From Prauserella rugosa (GTDB lineage Bacteria > Actinomycetota > Actinomycetes > Mycobacteriales > Pseudonocardiaceae): a stretch of 64,000 nucleotides of DNA. A program made the translations under genes and the position numbers. Positions 1 through 8,402 of this stretch are shown one piece after another; the stretch's first letter is position 1; every line of letters starts with the position of its first letter. A model generated the notes under the pieces. The model saw only the letters and a program-made list of their open reading frames with translations, made no database searches and was not told the origin of the DNA. Location of the stretch: NCBI RefSeq assembly GCF_000719975.1, contig NZ_JOIJ01000001.1:372001-436000 (forward strand). The letters are read 5' to 3'.

Positions 1-1082
1 GTCTGGGGCTGGGCAGGCGCGGTGTACGGCTGTCCTGCGGTGGGCTGGCCGGTGAACGTGGGCCAGATCTCGTGCACCGCGGCGAGGGCCTCGCCCTCCT
101 CGTCGACCTCTTCCTCGGAGTCGTCGAGCGCGTCGAGTCGGGACTGTCCCGCCGACCGGCGGGAGTCCGTGGTGCCGTTCGATCCGCCGGACTGCGGTGC
201 GCCAGATTTCGCCGTGCCGGACTTCGCCGTGCCGGACTTCGAGGCCGCCGTGGAGGCGTCCCCGCTCGTCGACGTGCCCTGCGTTCCCGTGGACGCCTGA
301 CCGTCCGAGGACGGAGAACCCTGCTGCGTCGCGGCCTGCGTGCCTGCCGGGGGCGGCATGTCGTCGCGGATCGCCGGGATGACCATCGTCTCCTCGGCGG
401 GCGAGTTCGGCGGACCACTCTGCCTGCCCGGCGCGGGACGGCGCTGGGCGGACGAATGGTGCTGGGCGTTCGACTGGTGTTGTCCTGCCGACGGCAACGG
501 TCCCCCGGCGTTGCCAGAGGCGGGGTTGTGCGGAGCCGGGTGCTGTGACGTCGAATACGGCGCCGGGCCAGGTGCCGATGCGTGCTGCGGTGCCGGGTAC
601 TGCGGGTTCTGCGGGTTCTGCCCTGGCTGGCCCGGGGCCCGGTGCTGCGGGGCTGGCTGTGTGCCCGCGGACTGCTGGGGCGGCTGGTGCTGGCCGGGCC
701 CGGAAGCGGGCGGGGAGTATCCGCCCTGCCCGTCGGCCGAGGAGGCGAGCGTGCCCTCCATCCGGCCGGCCGAGCCGTACTGCGGAGGCGTGGTCGGACC
801 GCTCGGCGCGGGGGCGCTGTCGGCTGCGTCCACCTTCACGGCCAGCGAGACCTCGCGGCCCAGCCTGCGCGACAGTGCGGCGGTGATCGGCTCCCGCAGC
901 GCGCGCTCGATCGCTTCCTTCGCGAAGTCGCTCGGCGCGGCGAGCAGTGCGGTGCCGTCGAGAAGGCCGATGGGTCGGGTGACGCGCATCCAGGCGCGCT
1001 GCTGAGGGGAGAGCGTGCCGTCCGACAGCTCCTTGACGACCTGCTCCCAGACGGAACCCAGGTTCAGCTGGTGCTCAGACAC
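1..1082 (-). CDS. dnaA: Chromosomal replication initiator DnaA, N-terminal part (cut by window edge)
   Basis: DnaA binds DnaA boxes in oriC and melts the origin. About 360 codons are visible, from a GTG start (MSEHQLNLGSVWEQV) to the left edge. Residues 1-85 match domain I (helicase-loading and oligomerisation domain), including the DFAKEAIERAL stretch. They are followed by a very long Pro/Gln/Ser/Gly-rich linker (domain II) containing a short KSGTA tandem repeat, which ends in an acidic EEEVDEEGEAL segment. The AAA+ and DNA-binding domains lie beyond the edge. The long linker is typical of actinobacterial DnaA. The gene is divergent from rpmH, the usual actinobacterial arrangement. GTG at 1082 is chosen because the conserved domain I begins directly there. 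Confidence 0.93.
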   Translation of the reverse strand, partial: MSEHQLNLGSVWEQVVKELSDGTLSPQQRAWMRVTRPIGLLDGTALLAAPSDFAKEAIERALREPITAALSRRLGREVSLAVKVDAADSAPAPSGPTTPPQYGSAGRMEGTLASSADGQGGYSPPASGPGQHQPPQQSAGTQPAPQHRAPGQPGQNPQNPQYPAPQHASAPGPAPYSTSQHPAPHNPASGNAGGPLPSAGQHQSNAQHHSSAQRRPAPGRQSGPPNSPAEETMVIPAIRDDMPPPAGTQAATQQGSPSSDGQASTGTQGTSTSGDASTAASKSGTAKSGTAKSGAPQSGGSNGTTDSRRSAGQSRLDALDDSEEEVDEEGEALAAVHEIWPTFTGQPTAGQPYTAPAQPQ

Positions 1083-1663
1083 CCTGCTCTGCTCCCCTCC
1101 CCTCGACCTCGTCGGTTCGGCCTGTCATCTCACCCTGCCGACGCCCGAACGGCCCGTACTCCCCTGACGTCCGAGCGGAAGCTGCAGCGCAGGTCGAGCG
1201 GAACCGCCACCGAATCTGCGCAGGAGGCATCCACAAGGTTGTCCACAACTGTGCATCAATGTACGGCGGCCCCACGAGCCCTCCTACTCGCGGGTCCGGA
1301 TGTCGGACACCCAGTCTCCCACTCACCGCCGACGCGACACGTGCCCCTCGTCCGTCGGGTCGAGAAGGGGCACGCTAACAAGGCTGGGTCTGTGCCACAA
1401 GCGGTTCATTCAAGCAAGGATTCCATGGTCGACGGCGTGTCGCCATTCGAACCGTGTGCGTGACCAGGCCAGGAGGAACCGGGGGGCGGTGTCGGGCTCG
1501 CGGCGATGGGTGCGTACCCTTTTAAGGTCTGCCGCTGACAGCGTGCCCGTTCGGGCTGCCCAGCTGACGAGGTCTCGACGGAGACTATCGCGCTGGCACG
1601 CCGAGCGTGACTGCCGGTGGCCGGACCCGAGACCCAGACGTCACAGACCAGGAGAATGACGCC
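1083..1663. other. dnaA-rpmH divergent intergenic region (promoters)
   Basis: A 581-base gap between the divergent dnaA and rpmH genes, with no credible gene in it. It must carry the dnaA and rpmH promoters. A T/A-rich patch near 1517-1525 (CTTTTAAGG) lies at a suitable distance for an rpmH promoter. A DnaA box lies at 1239-1247. In actinobacteria oriC usually lies between dnaA and dnaN, so the origin itself is probably just outside the left edge. Confidence 0.6.
1239..1247 (+). promoter_or_regulatory. DnaA box (TTGTCCACA) upstream of dnaA
   Basis: TTGTCCACA, the high-GC actinobacterial form of the DnaA box, about 157 bases upstream of the dnaA start. A weaker relative (GCATCCACA) lies just to its left at 1228-1236. 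Its place in the dnaA promoter region suggests autoregulation; that role is inferred. Confidence 0.6.
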
Positions 1664-1807
1664 GTGAGCAAGGGCAAGCGCACTTTCCAGCCGAACAACC
1701 GCCGACGCGCGCGGACCCACGGGTTCCGGCTGCGGATGCGTACCCGGGCCGGTCGCGCCATCGTGGCCGCCCGTCGTCGCAAGGGCCGTCAGCAGCTGTC
1801 TGCCTGA
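1664..1807 (+). CDS. rpmH: 50S ribosomal protein L34
   Basis: A 47-residue basic protein starting [20 protein letters not shown], the L34 signature, and the usual family length. It binds 23S rRNA in the large subunit. The GTG at 1664 is preferred over the upstream ATG at 1607 because L34 homology starts exactly there and an AGGAG lies at 1650-1654. It is the first gene of the rpmH-rnpA-yidD-yidC-jag cluster, divergent from dnaA. Confidence 0.97.
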   Translation: MSKGKRTFQPNNRRRARTHGFRLRMRTRAGRAIVAARRRKGRQQLSA

Positions 1808-1836
1808 CCTCGTCTGCTGCCAGGAGGTGAGCGCGC

Positions 1837-2217
1837 GTGCTTCCCGCCGACGCTCGCCTGCGGCGCAGTGAGGAATTCCGTGCCGTCATGCGCGGCGGCG
1901 TCCGAGCCGGGCGCCGCCGCCTTGTGCTGCACGCGCTCGCCGAGTCCGGCGAGCGGACGAAGGCGGGGTTCGTCGTGAGCAAGGCCGTGGGCAATTCCGT
2001 GGTGCGGCACCGGGTGACCCGGCGGCTGCGCCACCTCGTCGCGGCTCGACTCGGAACCCTGCCCGACGGTTGCGCGTTGGTCGTACGAGCCCTGCCTCCC
2101 GCCGCGAACGCGAGCAGCAGGGAACTGGGTTCGGACCTCGACGCGGCGTTGCGGCGGTTGAAGCTGACCGGTGCCGCACCGGAGGCCTCCCGCGACAGCA
2201 ATGGATCAGCGGTGTGA
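1837..2217 (+). CDS. rnpA: Ribonuclease P protein component
   Basis: The basic protein subunit of RNase P, which helps the RNA subunit remove 5' leaders from pre-tRNAs. It has 126 residues, the usual length. It begins [20 protein letters not shown] and contains the family signature around residues 48-65 ([20 protein letters not shown]). The GTG start at 1837 follows a strong AGGAGGTGA at 1822-1830. It lies 29 bases after rpmH, and its stop overlaps the yidD start by four bases. Confidence 0.96.
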   Translation: MLPADARLRRSEEFRAVMRGGVRAGRRRLVLHALAESGERTKAGFVVSKAVGNSVVRHRVTRRLRHLVAARLGTLPDGCALVVRALPPAANASSRELGSDLDAALRRLKLTGAAPEASRDSNGSAV

Positions 2218-2570
2218 GAAACGAGCAGGCGGCTACCGAGCACGGTGACTGTGTCCACGACAGTGCCGGCGGCCACGACGAGACGACCCAAGCGGCTCCG
2301 CGACCGACCCCGGTCGCGTGGATCCTGCTCCTGCCGATCCGCTTCTACCGGAAGGCGATCTCGCCTTTCCTGCCCCCGATGTGCCGGTTCTACCCGAGCT
2401 GCAGCACGTACGCCGCCGAAGCGCTGACGAAGCACGGCGCGGCGCGGGGCACCTACCTCGCCGTTCGCAGGTTGCTGCGGTGCGGACCGTGGACCCCGCC
2501 GGGCCGCGACCCCGTGCCCGAGACGTTCAGCTTCCGGCGCCAAAGCCCTGGTATGTCTACCGAGGAGTAG
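2214..2570 (+). CDS. yidD: Membrane protein insertion efficiency factor YidD
   Basis: A small protein that aids YidC-dependent insertion of inner-membrane proteins. The core (residues 33-111) has [15 protein letters not shown], the cysteine-containing FYPSCSTYA motif and [16 protein letters not shown], all typical of the family. The GTG at 2214 overlaps the rnpA stop as GTGA, indicating translational coupling. An in-frame ATG far upstream lies inside rnpA and is rejected. The first 30 or so residues are a poorly conserved hydrophilic extension. Confidence 0.94.
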   Translation: MRNEQAATEHGDCVHDSAGGHDETTQAAPRPTPVAWILLLPIRFYRKAISPFLPPMCRFYPSCSTYAAEALTKHGAARGTYLAVRRLLRCGPWTPPGRDPVPETFSFRRQSPGMSTEE

Positions 2571-2574
2571 CTCA

Positions 2575-3663
2575 GTGCTCGACTTTATCTACTACCCTGT
2601 GTCGTTCATCTTGTGGTGCTGGCACAAGGTGTTCGGCTTCGTCTTCGGGCCGGACAATGCCATCGCCTGGATCCTCGGCATTGTCTTCCTGACGTTCACG
2701 GTGCGCGGCATCCTCTTCAAGCCGTTCGTGAAGCAGGTGCGGTCGATGAAGAAGATGCAGGACTTCGCCCCCGAGGTGAAGAAGCTGCAGAAGAAGTACG
2801 CCAACGACCGGCAGCGCCAGGCCCAGGAGATGCAGAAGCTCCAGCGCGAGCACGGCGTCAACCCGCTCGGCAGCTGCCTGCCGATGCTGCTGCAGATCCC
2901 GGTCTTCATCGGTCTGAACTGGGTGCTCCGCAACTTCCAGGAGGGGCGCCCCAACAACTACTTCTTCGACGCTCAGGAAGTCGACTCCTACGTCAACGCC
3001 AAGATCTTCGGCGTCAACCTCGGTGACGCGATCAACCTCCTCGGGTTCGGTGGCACGCCCCAGGGTTGGCACTGGGACGTCGCACCCGTCGCGATCCCGC
3101 TGATGATCGCCGCCTCGGTCGCCACGCACTTCACCGCGCGGCACTCGGTCGCCCGGCAGAACCCGGCGTCGGCCACCCAGCAGACGGCCATGATGAACAA
3201 GCTGACGCTGTACGTCTTCCCCGTCGGTGTCCTCATCTTCGGTGCCTTCTTCCCGATCGGTCTGCTCCTGTACTGGCTCTCCAACAACATGTGGACCCTC
3301 GGGCAGCAGCGCTTCGTGTACACCCGCATCGACCGGGAGGAAGAGGAGAAGAAGGCCGAGGCTCGCGAGAAGCGCGACAACCTCGCCCCCAAGCCGGGTC
3401 AGCGCCCGAACAAGCCGCAGCCGGGACAGAAGCCGCAGAACACGCCGAAGCAGGCCGAGAAGAAGCAGGCCTCCGGTGATTCGGAGTCGGCGTCCGCGGG
3501 CAACTCCTCCGAACAGTCGTCGCAGAACGCGAGCAAGAACGGCTCGTCGCAGAAGAGCACCGGTAGCAGTGCGAAGGGCGGCGCCTGGGCGAAGAACGGC
3601 GGTAACCGGCAGCGCCCGGCGAGCCAGGGGAAGAAGAAGTCGAAGGGTGGCAAGCGCCGCTGA
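2575..3663 (+). CDS. yidC: Membrane protein insertase YidC/Oxa1
   Basis: Inserts and folds inner-membrane proteins, alone or with SecYEG. It has 362 residues: an N-terminal hydrophobic segment (FIYYPVSFILWCW), four more membrane spans between residues 25 and 240, and a Lys/Gln/Ser-rich cytoplasmic tail from about 250 that probably contacts ribosomes. The cytoplasmic KKMQDFAPEVKKLQKKY hairpin and the GSCLPMLLQIPVFIGL span are family hallmarks. The GTG start lies four bases after the yidD stop, and the GAGGAG Shine-Dalgarno lies inside yidD. Confidence 0.95.
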   Translation: MLDFIYYPVSFILWCWHKVFGFVFGPDNAIAWILGIVFLTFTVRGILFKPFVKQVRSMKKMQDFAPEVKKLQKKYANDRQRQAQEMQKLQREHGVNPLGSCLPMLLQIPVFIGLNWVLRNFQEGRPNNYFFDAQEVDSYVNAKIFGVNLGDAINLLGFGGTPQGWHWDVAPVAIPLMIAASVATHFTARHSVARQNPASATQQTAMMNKLTLYVFPVGVLIFGAFFPIGLLLYWLSNNMWTLGQQRFVYTRIDREEEEKKAEAREKRDNLAPKPGQRPNKPQPGQKPQNTPKQAEKKQASGDSESASAGNSSEQSSQNASKNGSSQKSTGSSAKGGAWAKNGGNRQRPASQGKKKSKGGKRR

Positions 3664-3722
3664 CGCGACCGGCGCCCACCCGACCACGAACAGACTTGCA
3701 CGGGGCTGAGAGGAGAGACGAC

Positions 3723-4325
3723 ATGTCCGAGACCGCAGAGGTGATCGGCGCGGAAGAGGAGAAGGCCGCGGCCGGCTCGGCCGGGGCCGGGGACGAGGAC
3801 ACGGCCGCCGGGGTGGCCGACTCGGCTCAGGAGGCCGACGAGACCGAGGAGCCGGAAGCCGGTGAGGACCTGCTCGTCCGCGAGGGCGACATCGCGGGTG
3901 ACTACCTGGAGCGGCTGCTCGACCTGCTCGACTACGACGGCGACATCGACCTGGACGTCGAGGCGGGCCGCGCGGTCGTCAGTATCGACGGTGGCGACGA
4001 CCTCGAGAAGCTCGTCGGCCCGCGGGGCAACGTCCTCGAGGCACTCCAGGAGCTGACACGGTTGGCGGTTCAGCAGGAAACGGGTTCGCGCAGCAGGCTG
4101 ATGCTCGACATCGCCGGGTGGCGCGCGGACCGGCGTGAGGAGCTCCGCCGGATCGGGCGCACCGCCGCGGAGAAGGTGGCGAAGTCGGGCGAGAAGGAGA
4201 AGCTCCAGCCGATGAGCCCGTTCGAGCGGAAGGTCGTCCACGACGCCGTCGCCGAGGTGGACGGTGTGACGAGCGAGAGCGAGGGCGAGGAGCCCAAGCG
4301 TCGCGTGGTCGTCATCCCCGAATAG
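3723..4325 (+). CDS. jag: KH/R3H-domain RNA-binding protein Jag (KhpB/EloR type)
   Basis: A single-strand nucleic-acid-binding protein linked in Gram-positives to cell elongation. The first 50 residues are acidic and disordered. A KH domain follows (about 60-135, with LVGPRGNVLEALQ in the nucleic-acid loop) and then an R3H domain (ERKVVHDAVAEV near residue 168). ATG 3723 follows GAGAGGAGAG. It is the last gene of the rpmH operon, with a strong terminator 22 bases after the stop. Confidence 0.92.
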   Translation: MSETAEVIGAEEEKAAAGSAGAGDEDTAAGVADSAQEADETEEPEAGEDLLVREGDIAGDYLERLLDLLDYDGDIDLDVEAGRAVVSIDGGDDLEKLVGPRGNVLEALQELTRLAVQQETGSRSRLMLDIAGWRADRREELRRIGRTAAEKVAKSGEKEKLQPMSPFERKVVHDAVAEVDGVTSESEGEEPKRRVVVIPE

Positions 4326-4347
4326 GCGCACGCCACGGAGACGAATC

Positions 4348-4385
4348 GAAGCGGCCCACCCGACGCGGGTGGGCCGCTTCTTTTG
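4348..4385 (+). terminator. Rho-independent terminator after jag
   Basis: Perfect 15-bp stem (4348-4362 with 4366-4380), 3-base loop and a TTTT tail. It closes the rpmH-jag operon. Confidence 0.9.
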
Positions 4386-4428
4386 TGTCCGGGAGCGGTC
4401 GCCACTCTCCTGTCGCGGCAGATGTCGC

Positions 4429-4444
4429 CGTTTCACGTGAAACG
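4429..4444. other. parS: parS site 1
   Basis: CGTTTCACGTGAAACG, a perfect palindrome around the parS core TTTCACGTGAAA, in the jag-rsmG intergenic region. It is the presumed ParB-CTP loading site. Confidence 0.9.
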
Positions 4445-4517
4445 GGGCGTGGAGTTCTCCACATTCGCGGACTGTCGCCATGGAACGGCGACGAGTTCAT
4501 GGACAATCGAAGCGGGC

Positions 4518-4533
4518 CGTTTCACGTGAAACC
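4518..4533. other. parS: parS site 2
   Basis: CGTTTCACGTGAAACC, the 14-bp parS core intact, 89 bases from site 1 and 49 bases before rsmG. Confidence 0.9.
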
Positions 4534-4566
4534 TGATGCCCGTGGAACCTGTGAGGAGATGAGTCA

Positions 4567-5274
4567 GTGGGTCCTGGCGGACTTGAGCCGACCACCCCGA
4601 CCGCAGCGATCGTCGTCTTCGGCGACCATGCCGATCGGGCCGAGCGCTTCGTGGCGATGTTGCGTGAGGAGGGTGTCCGGCGCGGGCTGATCGGACCGCG
4701 TGAGCTGGATCGGCTGTGGGATCGACACGTGCTCAACTCCGCCGTCTTGGGCGAAGAGGTTCCACGTGAAACAACGGTGGTCGATGTGGGCTCCGGAGCG
4801 GGCCTTCCTGGAGTACCGTTGGCGATCAGTCGTCCCGACCTGGATATCGTTCTCCTCGAGCCGATGGCGCGTCGCGTGGAGTGGCTCGAGGAAGTCGTCG
4901 ACGAACTCGATCTCGACGGTGTCACCGTGGTTCGCGGCCGTGCCGAGGAGAAGGCCGTGCGGGCACAGCTGGAACTCGCGGATGTGGTGACGGCCCGTGC
5001 GGTCGCTCCGCTCGCCCGTCTCGCCGGCTGGTGTCTGCCCTTGGTCCGCGAGTCCGGAACGCTGGTCGCACTCAAAGGTGCCAGCGCGGCGGACGAGATC
5101 GAGCGCGATCGCGCGGCGGTGGCCAAGGCGGGCGGCGGCGAACCACGCATCGCGCAGTGTGGCACGGACATCCTCGACACTCCGACGACCGTGGTCGTGG
5201 TCGAGCGCGTGGCGCGTCAGCGGTCGGGTTCGCAGCGGAAGCGGTCGAAGCAGAAGGGTCAGCGGAGCGCATGA
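4567..5274 (+). CDS. rsmG: 16S rRNA (guanine-527-N7)-methyltransferase RsmG
   Basis: Methylates N7 of G527 in 16S rRNA using S-adenosylmethionine. It has 235 residues with the SAM motif VVDVGSGAGLPGVPLAI near residues 70-86 and the conserved LLEPMARRVEWLEEV helix. It ends in a basic tail. The GTG start follows GAGGAG at 4553-4558. It sits between jag and parA, as in most actinobacteria. A parS site lies inside its coding region. Loss of this enzyme gives low-level streptomycin resistance in several bacteria. Confidence 0.95.
   Translation: MGPGGLEPTTPTAAIVVFGDHADRAERFVAMLREEGVRRGLIGPRELDRLWDRHVLNSAVLGEEVPRETTVVDVGSGAGLPGVPLAISRPDLDIVLLEPMARRVEWLEEVVDELDLDGVTVVRGRAEEKAVRAQLELADVVTARAVAPLARLAGWCLPLVRESGTLVALKGASAADEIERDRAAVAKAGGGEPRIAQCGTDILDTPTTVVVVERVARQRSGSQRKRSKQKGQRSA
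4758..4773. other. parS: parS site 3 (inside rsmG)
   Basis: GGTTCCACGTGAAACA, one base from the TGTTCCACGTGAAACA form seen at site 4. It is embedded in the rsmG coding sequence. Confidence 0.88.
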
Positions 5275-5295
5275 CGAGCAGTACTGAGCAAGGCA

Positions 5296-5311
5296 TGTTC
5301 CACGTGAAACA
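5296..5311. other. parS: parS site 4 (upstream of parA)
   Basis: TGTTCCACGTGAAACA, the full actinobacterial parS consensus, 40 bases before parA. ParB bound here could also modulate parAB transcription. Confidence 0.93.
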
Positions 5312-5350
5312 GAGCGGCCACGGGCGCGCTTCTGAGAAGGGAGAGGCTCG

Positions 5351-6256
5351 GTGACGACACCAGCTGGACAGACCGAGACCGGTGGATCGACCCCTATCGG
5401 CGAGGAAGCGCTGCGTGCCGCGAAGGTGCTGCACCCCGACGAGAACTTTATGCCGCGGCCGACCAAGCGCCGTGTGCTGACCGTCGCGAACCAGAAGGGC
5501 GGCGTCGGTAAGACGACGAGCACGGTGAACCTGGCCGCGGGGCTGGCACTTCACGGCGTGAAGACGTTGGTGATCGACCTCGACCCTCAGGGCAACGCCA
5601 GCACCGCGGTCGACGTGGATCACCGGTCCGGCACGCCGTCGGTGTACGAGATGTTGATCGGTGAGGTGTCGCTCGTCGACGCCGCGCAGGTGAGCTCGCA
5701 GAGCGAGAACCTGTTGTGCGTACCCGCCACGATCGACCTCGCCGGTGCGGAGATCGAGCTCGTGTCGATGCAGTCCCGGGAGTCGCGTCTGAAGGAGGCG
5801 CTGTCGGCCGAGGCGCTCGATCAGCTGGGCGTCGACTACGTCTTCATCGACTGCCCGCCGTCGCTCGGCCTGCTCACGGTGAACGCACTCGTGGCCGCCC
5901 ACGAGGTGCTGATCCCGATCCAGTGCGAGTACTACGCGCTCGAGGGGCTCGGTCAGCTGCTGAGCAACATCGAGTTGGTGCAGAAGCACCTCAACCGCAC
6001 GCTGTCGGTCTCGACCATCCTGCTGACGATGTACGACGGCCGCACCAAGCTGGCCGACCAGGTCACGCAGGAGGTCAAGAATCACTTCGGGGAGGTCGTG
6101 CTCAAGACGATCATCCCCCGCAGCGTGAAGGTCTCCGAAGCTCCGGGATACGGCCAGACGGTGCTGGCCTTCGATCCCGGTTCACGTGGCGCCATGAGCT
6201 ATCTGGACGCCGCACGCGAACTCGCCGAACGCGGTGTGGAGGGGAAGCAGGAATGA
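5351..6256 (+). CDS. parA: Chromosome partitioning ATPase ParA (Soj)
   Basis: A deviant Walker-type ATPase that moves ParB-parS complexes for origin segregation. It has 301 residues. The deviant Walker A motif KGGVGKTT is at about 49-56, Walker A' is [11 protein letters not shown], and Walker B is FIDCPPSLG. The GTG start follows the GAAGGGAGAGG stretch. The stop overlaps the parB ATG by four bases (ATGA). The first 40 residues are an extension absent from the shortest Soj proteins but common in actinobacterial ParA. Confidence 0.96.
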   Translation: MTTPAGQTETGGSTPIGEEALRAAKVLHPDENFMPRPTKRRVLTVANQKGGVGKTTSTVNLAAGLALHGVKTLVIDLDPQGNASTAVDVDHRSGTPSVYEMLIGEVSLVDAAQVSSQSENLLCVPATIDLAGAEIELVSMQSRESRLKEALSAEALDQLGVDYVFIDCPPSLGLLTVNALVAAHEVLIPIQCEYYALEGLGQLLSNIELVQKHLNRTLSVSTILLTMYDGRTKLADQVTQEVKNHFGEVVLKTIIPRSVKVSEAPGYGQTVLAFDPGSRGAMSYLDAARELAERGVEGKQE

Positions 6257-7263
6257 CCGAACGCAGAGGCGGCCTCGGCCGCGGCCTGGCAGCGCTGATC
6301 CCGACGGGACCCGTCGAGGAGGAGGGCGAAGCCCCCTCCGTGCCGATCCCCGAGGTGTCCGAGGTCAAGCCGGCGGGTAGCGACGACAGTGGGTGGTTCG
6401 CCGCGAACGGTGCCATCGACGGCTCCCCTGCGGTCAGCGGTCAGGTCGCCGGTGCGGTCTATCGCGAGGTTCCGGTCGAGGCGATCGAGCGGAACCCCAA
6501 GCAGCCTCGGCAGGTCTTCGACGAGGAAGCCTTGGCCGAGCTGGAGCACTCGATCCGCGAGTTCGGCCTCATGCAGCCGATCGTCGTGCGGACGCTGGAA
6601 GGCGACAAGTTCGAGCTCGTCATGGGCGAGCGCCGACTGCGTGCCTCCCAGCGTGCGGGCCTCGAGTACATCCCGGCGATCGTGCGGCAGACGACCGACG
6701 ACGCGATGCTCCGGGACGCCCTGCTCGAGAACATCCACCGGGTGCAGCTGAACCCGCTCGAGGAGGCGGCCGCGTACCAGCAGCTGCTCGACGAGTTCGA
6801 CGTGACGCACGACGAGCTCGCCTCGCGGATCGGGCGCAGCCGTCCGGTCATCACCAACACGATTCGCCTGCTCCGTCTCCCCCTCCCCGTGCAGCGCAGG
6901 GTCGCGGCCGGCGTGTTGTCGGCGGGCCATGCGCGGGCGTTGCTGTCCCTCGAGGACGCCGACGCTCAGGAGGAGTTGGCGGGACGGATCGTCGCGGAGG
7001 GCCTGTCCGTGCGCGCCACCGAGGAAGCGGTGACGCTCTACAAGAACGGCCCGAAGAAGAAGGAGAAGAAGCAGGCGCGCAAGCCGATGGAGGCGCCCGG
7101 TCTCCAGGAACTGGCGAGTCGTCTGTCGGACAGCTTCGACACGAAGGTGAAGGTGGACCTCGGTCGCCGGAAGGGCCGGATCGTGGTCGAGTTCGGCTCG
7201 GTGGACGATCTGGAACGCATCGTCGGGCTGATGGACCCGAATCAGGGCAAAAAGGACACCTGA
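6253..7263 (+). CDS. parB: Chromosome partitioning protein ParB (Spo0J)
   Basis: A CTP-dependent DNA clamp that loads at parS and spreads. It has 336 residues, starting [16 protein letters not shown], the conserved ParA-contacting N-terminus. The ParB/Srx CTPase domain (about 75-165) contains NPKQPRQVF and GERRLRAS. A helix-turn-helix follows (about 175-230, [20 protein letters not shown]), then a C-terminal dimerisation domain. It is translationally coupled to parA. Four parS sites lie just upstream. Confidence 0.96.
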   Translation: MTERRGGLGRGLAALIPTGPVEEEGEAPSVPIPEVSEVKPAGSDDSGWFAANGAIDGSPAVSGQVAGAVYREVPVEAIERNPKQPRQVFDEEALAELEHSIREFGLMQPIVVRTLEGDKFELVMGERRLRASQRAGLEYIPAIVRQTTDDAMLRDALLENIHRVQLNPLEEAAAYQQLLDEFDVTHDELASRIGRSRPVITNTIRLLRLPLPVQRRVAAGVLSAGHARALLSLEDADAQEELAGRIVAEGLSVRATEEAVTLYKNGPKKKEKKQARKPMEAPGLQELASRLSDSFDTKVKVDLGRRKGRIVVEFGSVDDLERIVGLMDPNQGKKDT

Positions 7264-7349
7264 GAGTACGTCCGGCCACACCAGGCCATTACGTCACGGT
7301 GACGATTACGGCCCGTGTTGAAAAGTAGCGCTGCGCAGTACCCATGACG

Positions 7350-7384
7350 AAGGCGCCCGAGCGGACTCGCTCGGGCGCCTTTCT
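7350..7384. terminator. Bidirectional terminator between parB and the Ddl-like gene
   Basis: A 14-bp perfect stem (7350-7363 with 7368-7381), 4-base loop, T-rich on one side and A-rich on the other. It sits between convergent genes. Confidence 0.88.
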
Positions 7385-7404
7385 CGTCGGAATCGGAAGC
7401 GGGT

Positions 7405-8367
7405 TCAGTCGGGGCGCGCCGCGGCGCGCTCGATGAGGTCGCCGAACACGGTCCCCAGTGAGGTGCCCGCTGCTTCGAGTGCCATCGGGACCGTGGAGGT
7501 CTCGGTCAGGCCGGGCGAGGAGTTCACCTCGAGGAAGTGGACGGTCCCATCGGAGCCGACGATCGCGTCGGTACGCGAGATGTCCCGCAGCCCGAGCAGC
7601 CGGTGTGCCCCCACGGCGAGTTCCGCGACCGCCTTCTCGACGTCGGCCTCCAGCCGTGCGGGCGTGAAGAAGTCGGTGAGGCCTGCGGTGTAGCGGGCCG
7701 TGTAGTCGTAGATGCCGCTCTCCGGCACGATCTCGACCGCGGGGAGGGCCTGGGGCCCTTCGGCGCCCTCGATGACCGTCACGGCCACCTCGGTGCCCTC
7801 GATGTACTGCTCGGCCAGGACGGTGTCGCCGTAGGCGAAGCAGCCGACCATCGCGGCGGGCAGGTCGGCGGCGTCCCGGACGACCTGGGCGCCCAGCGCG
7901 GAACCACCCTGGTCGGGCTTGAGGATGAGCGGCAGGCCGAGACGTTCGACCATCGCGTCGAGCACGGTTTGCGCGCCGAGCTCACGGAAGGTGCTGTGGG
8001 GCAGGACGACCCAGTTCGGCGTCGCGAAGTCGGCACCGGCGACGAGCGCCTTGGCGATCGGCTTGTCCCACGCTCGCCTGCATCCCTGCGAATGCGTGCC
8101 GACGAACGGGATGCCGAACATCTCCAGCACCGTCTGGACGGACCCGTTCTCACCCTCGCCGCCGTGCAGGGCGACGACGGCGGCGTCGGGGCGTTCGTCG
8201 CGGAGCCTGCCGATGAGGCTGGCGTCGGTGTCCCATTCCTGGACGGTCAGGCCGGCGTCGCGCAACGCGACCGACAGCCTGCGGCCGGAGCGCAACGAGA
8301 CGTCCCGTTCGTGCGAGAGTCCGCCCGCGAGGACGGCGACAGTACGTTCGGCCTTACGTTCGGCCAC
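7405..8367 (-). CDS. D-alanine--D-alanine ligase family protein
   Basis: An ATP-grasp ligase of the Ddl family, which makes D-Ala-D-Ala for peptidoglycan. It has 320 residues: an N-terminal Rossmann-like part with VALHGGEGENGSVQ, the ATP-grasp core with KPDQGGSALG, and the metal/ATP site FLEVNSSPGLTETS near the C-terminus. It is shorter than typical Ddl (about 350-370) and lies in the parB-aminotransferase region, not a cell-wall cluster. It may therefore be a second Ddl or a ligase with another small substrate. ATG 8367 is the only good start. Confidence 0.8.
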   Translation of the reverse strand: MAERKAERTVAVLAGGLSHERDVSLRSGRRLSVALRDAGLTVQEWDTDASLIGRLRDERPDAAVVALHGGEGENGSVQTVLEMFGIPFVGTHSQGCRRAWDKPIAKALVAGADFATPNWVVLPHSTFRELGAQTVLDAMVERLGLPLILKPDQGGSALGAQVVRDAADLPAAMVGCFAYGDTVLAEQYIEGTEVAVTVIEGAEGPQALPAVEIVPESGIYDYTARYTAGLTDFFTPARLEADVEKAVAELAVGAHRLLGLRDISRTDAIVGSDGTVHFLEVNSSPGLTETSTVPMALEAAGTSLGTVFGDLIERAAARPD

Positions 8368-8402
8368 CCGAAACTCCTTGGGGCTGAAGGGAAAACGTCG
8401 CT

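Noticed and set aside
1083..1663. oriC in the dnaA-rpmH gap
   Set aside because: Only one good DnaA box is present; actinobacterial oriC lies on the other side of dnaA, outside the window.
6178..6193. A further parS site (GGTTCACGTGGCGCC region)
   Set aside because: Only half of the palindrome matches; it lacks the GTGAAAC half.
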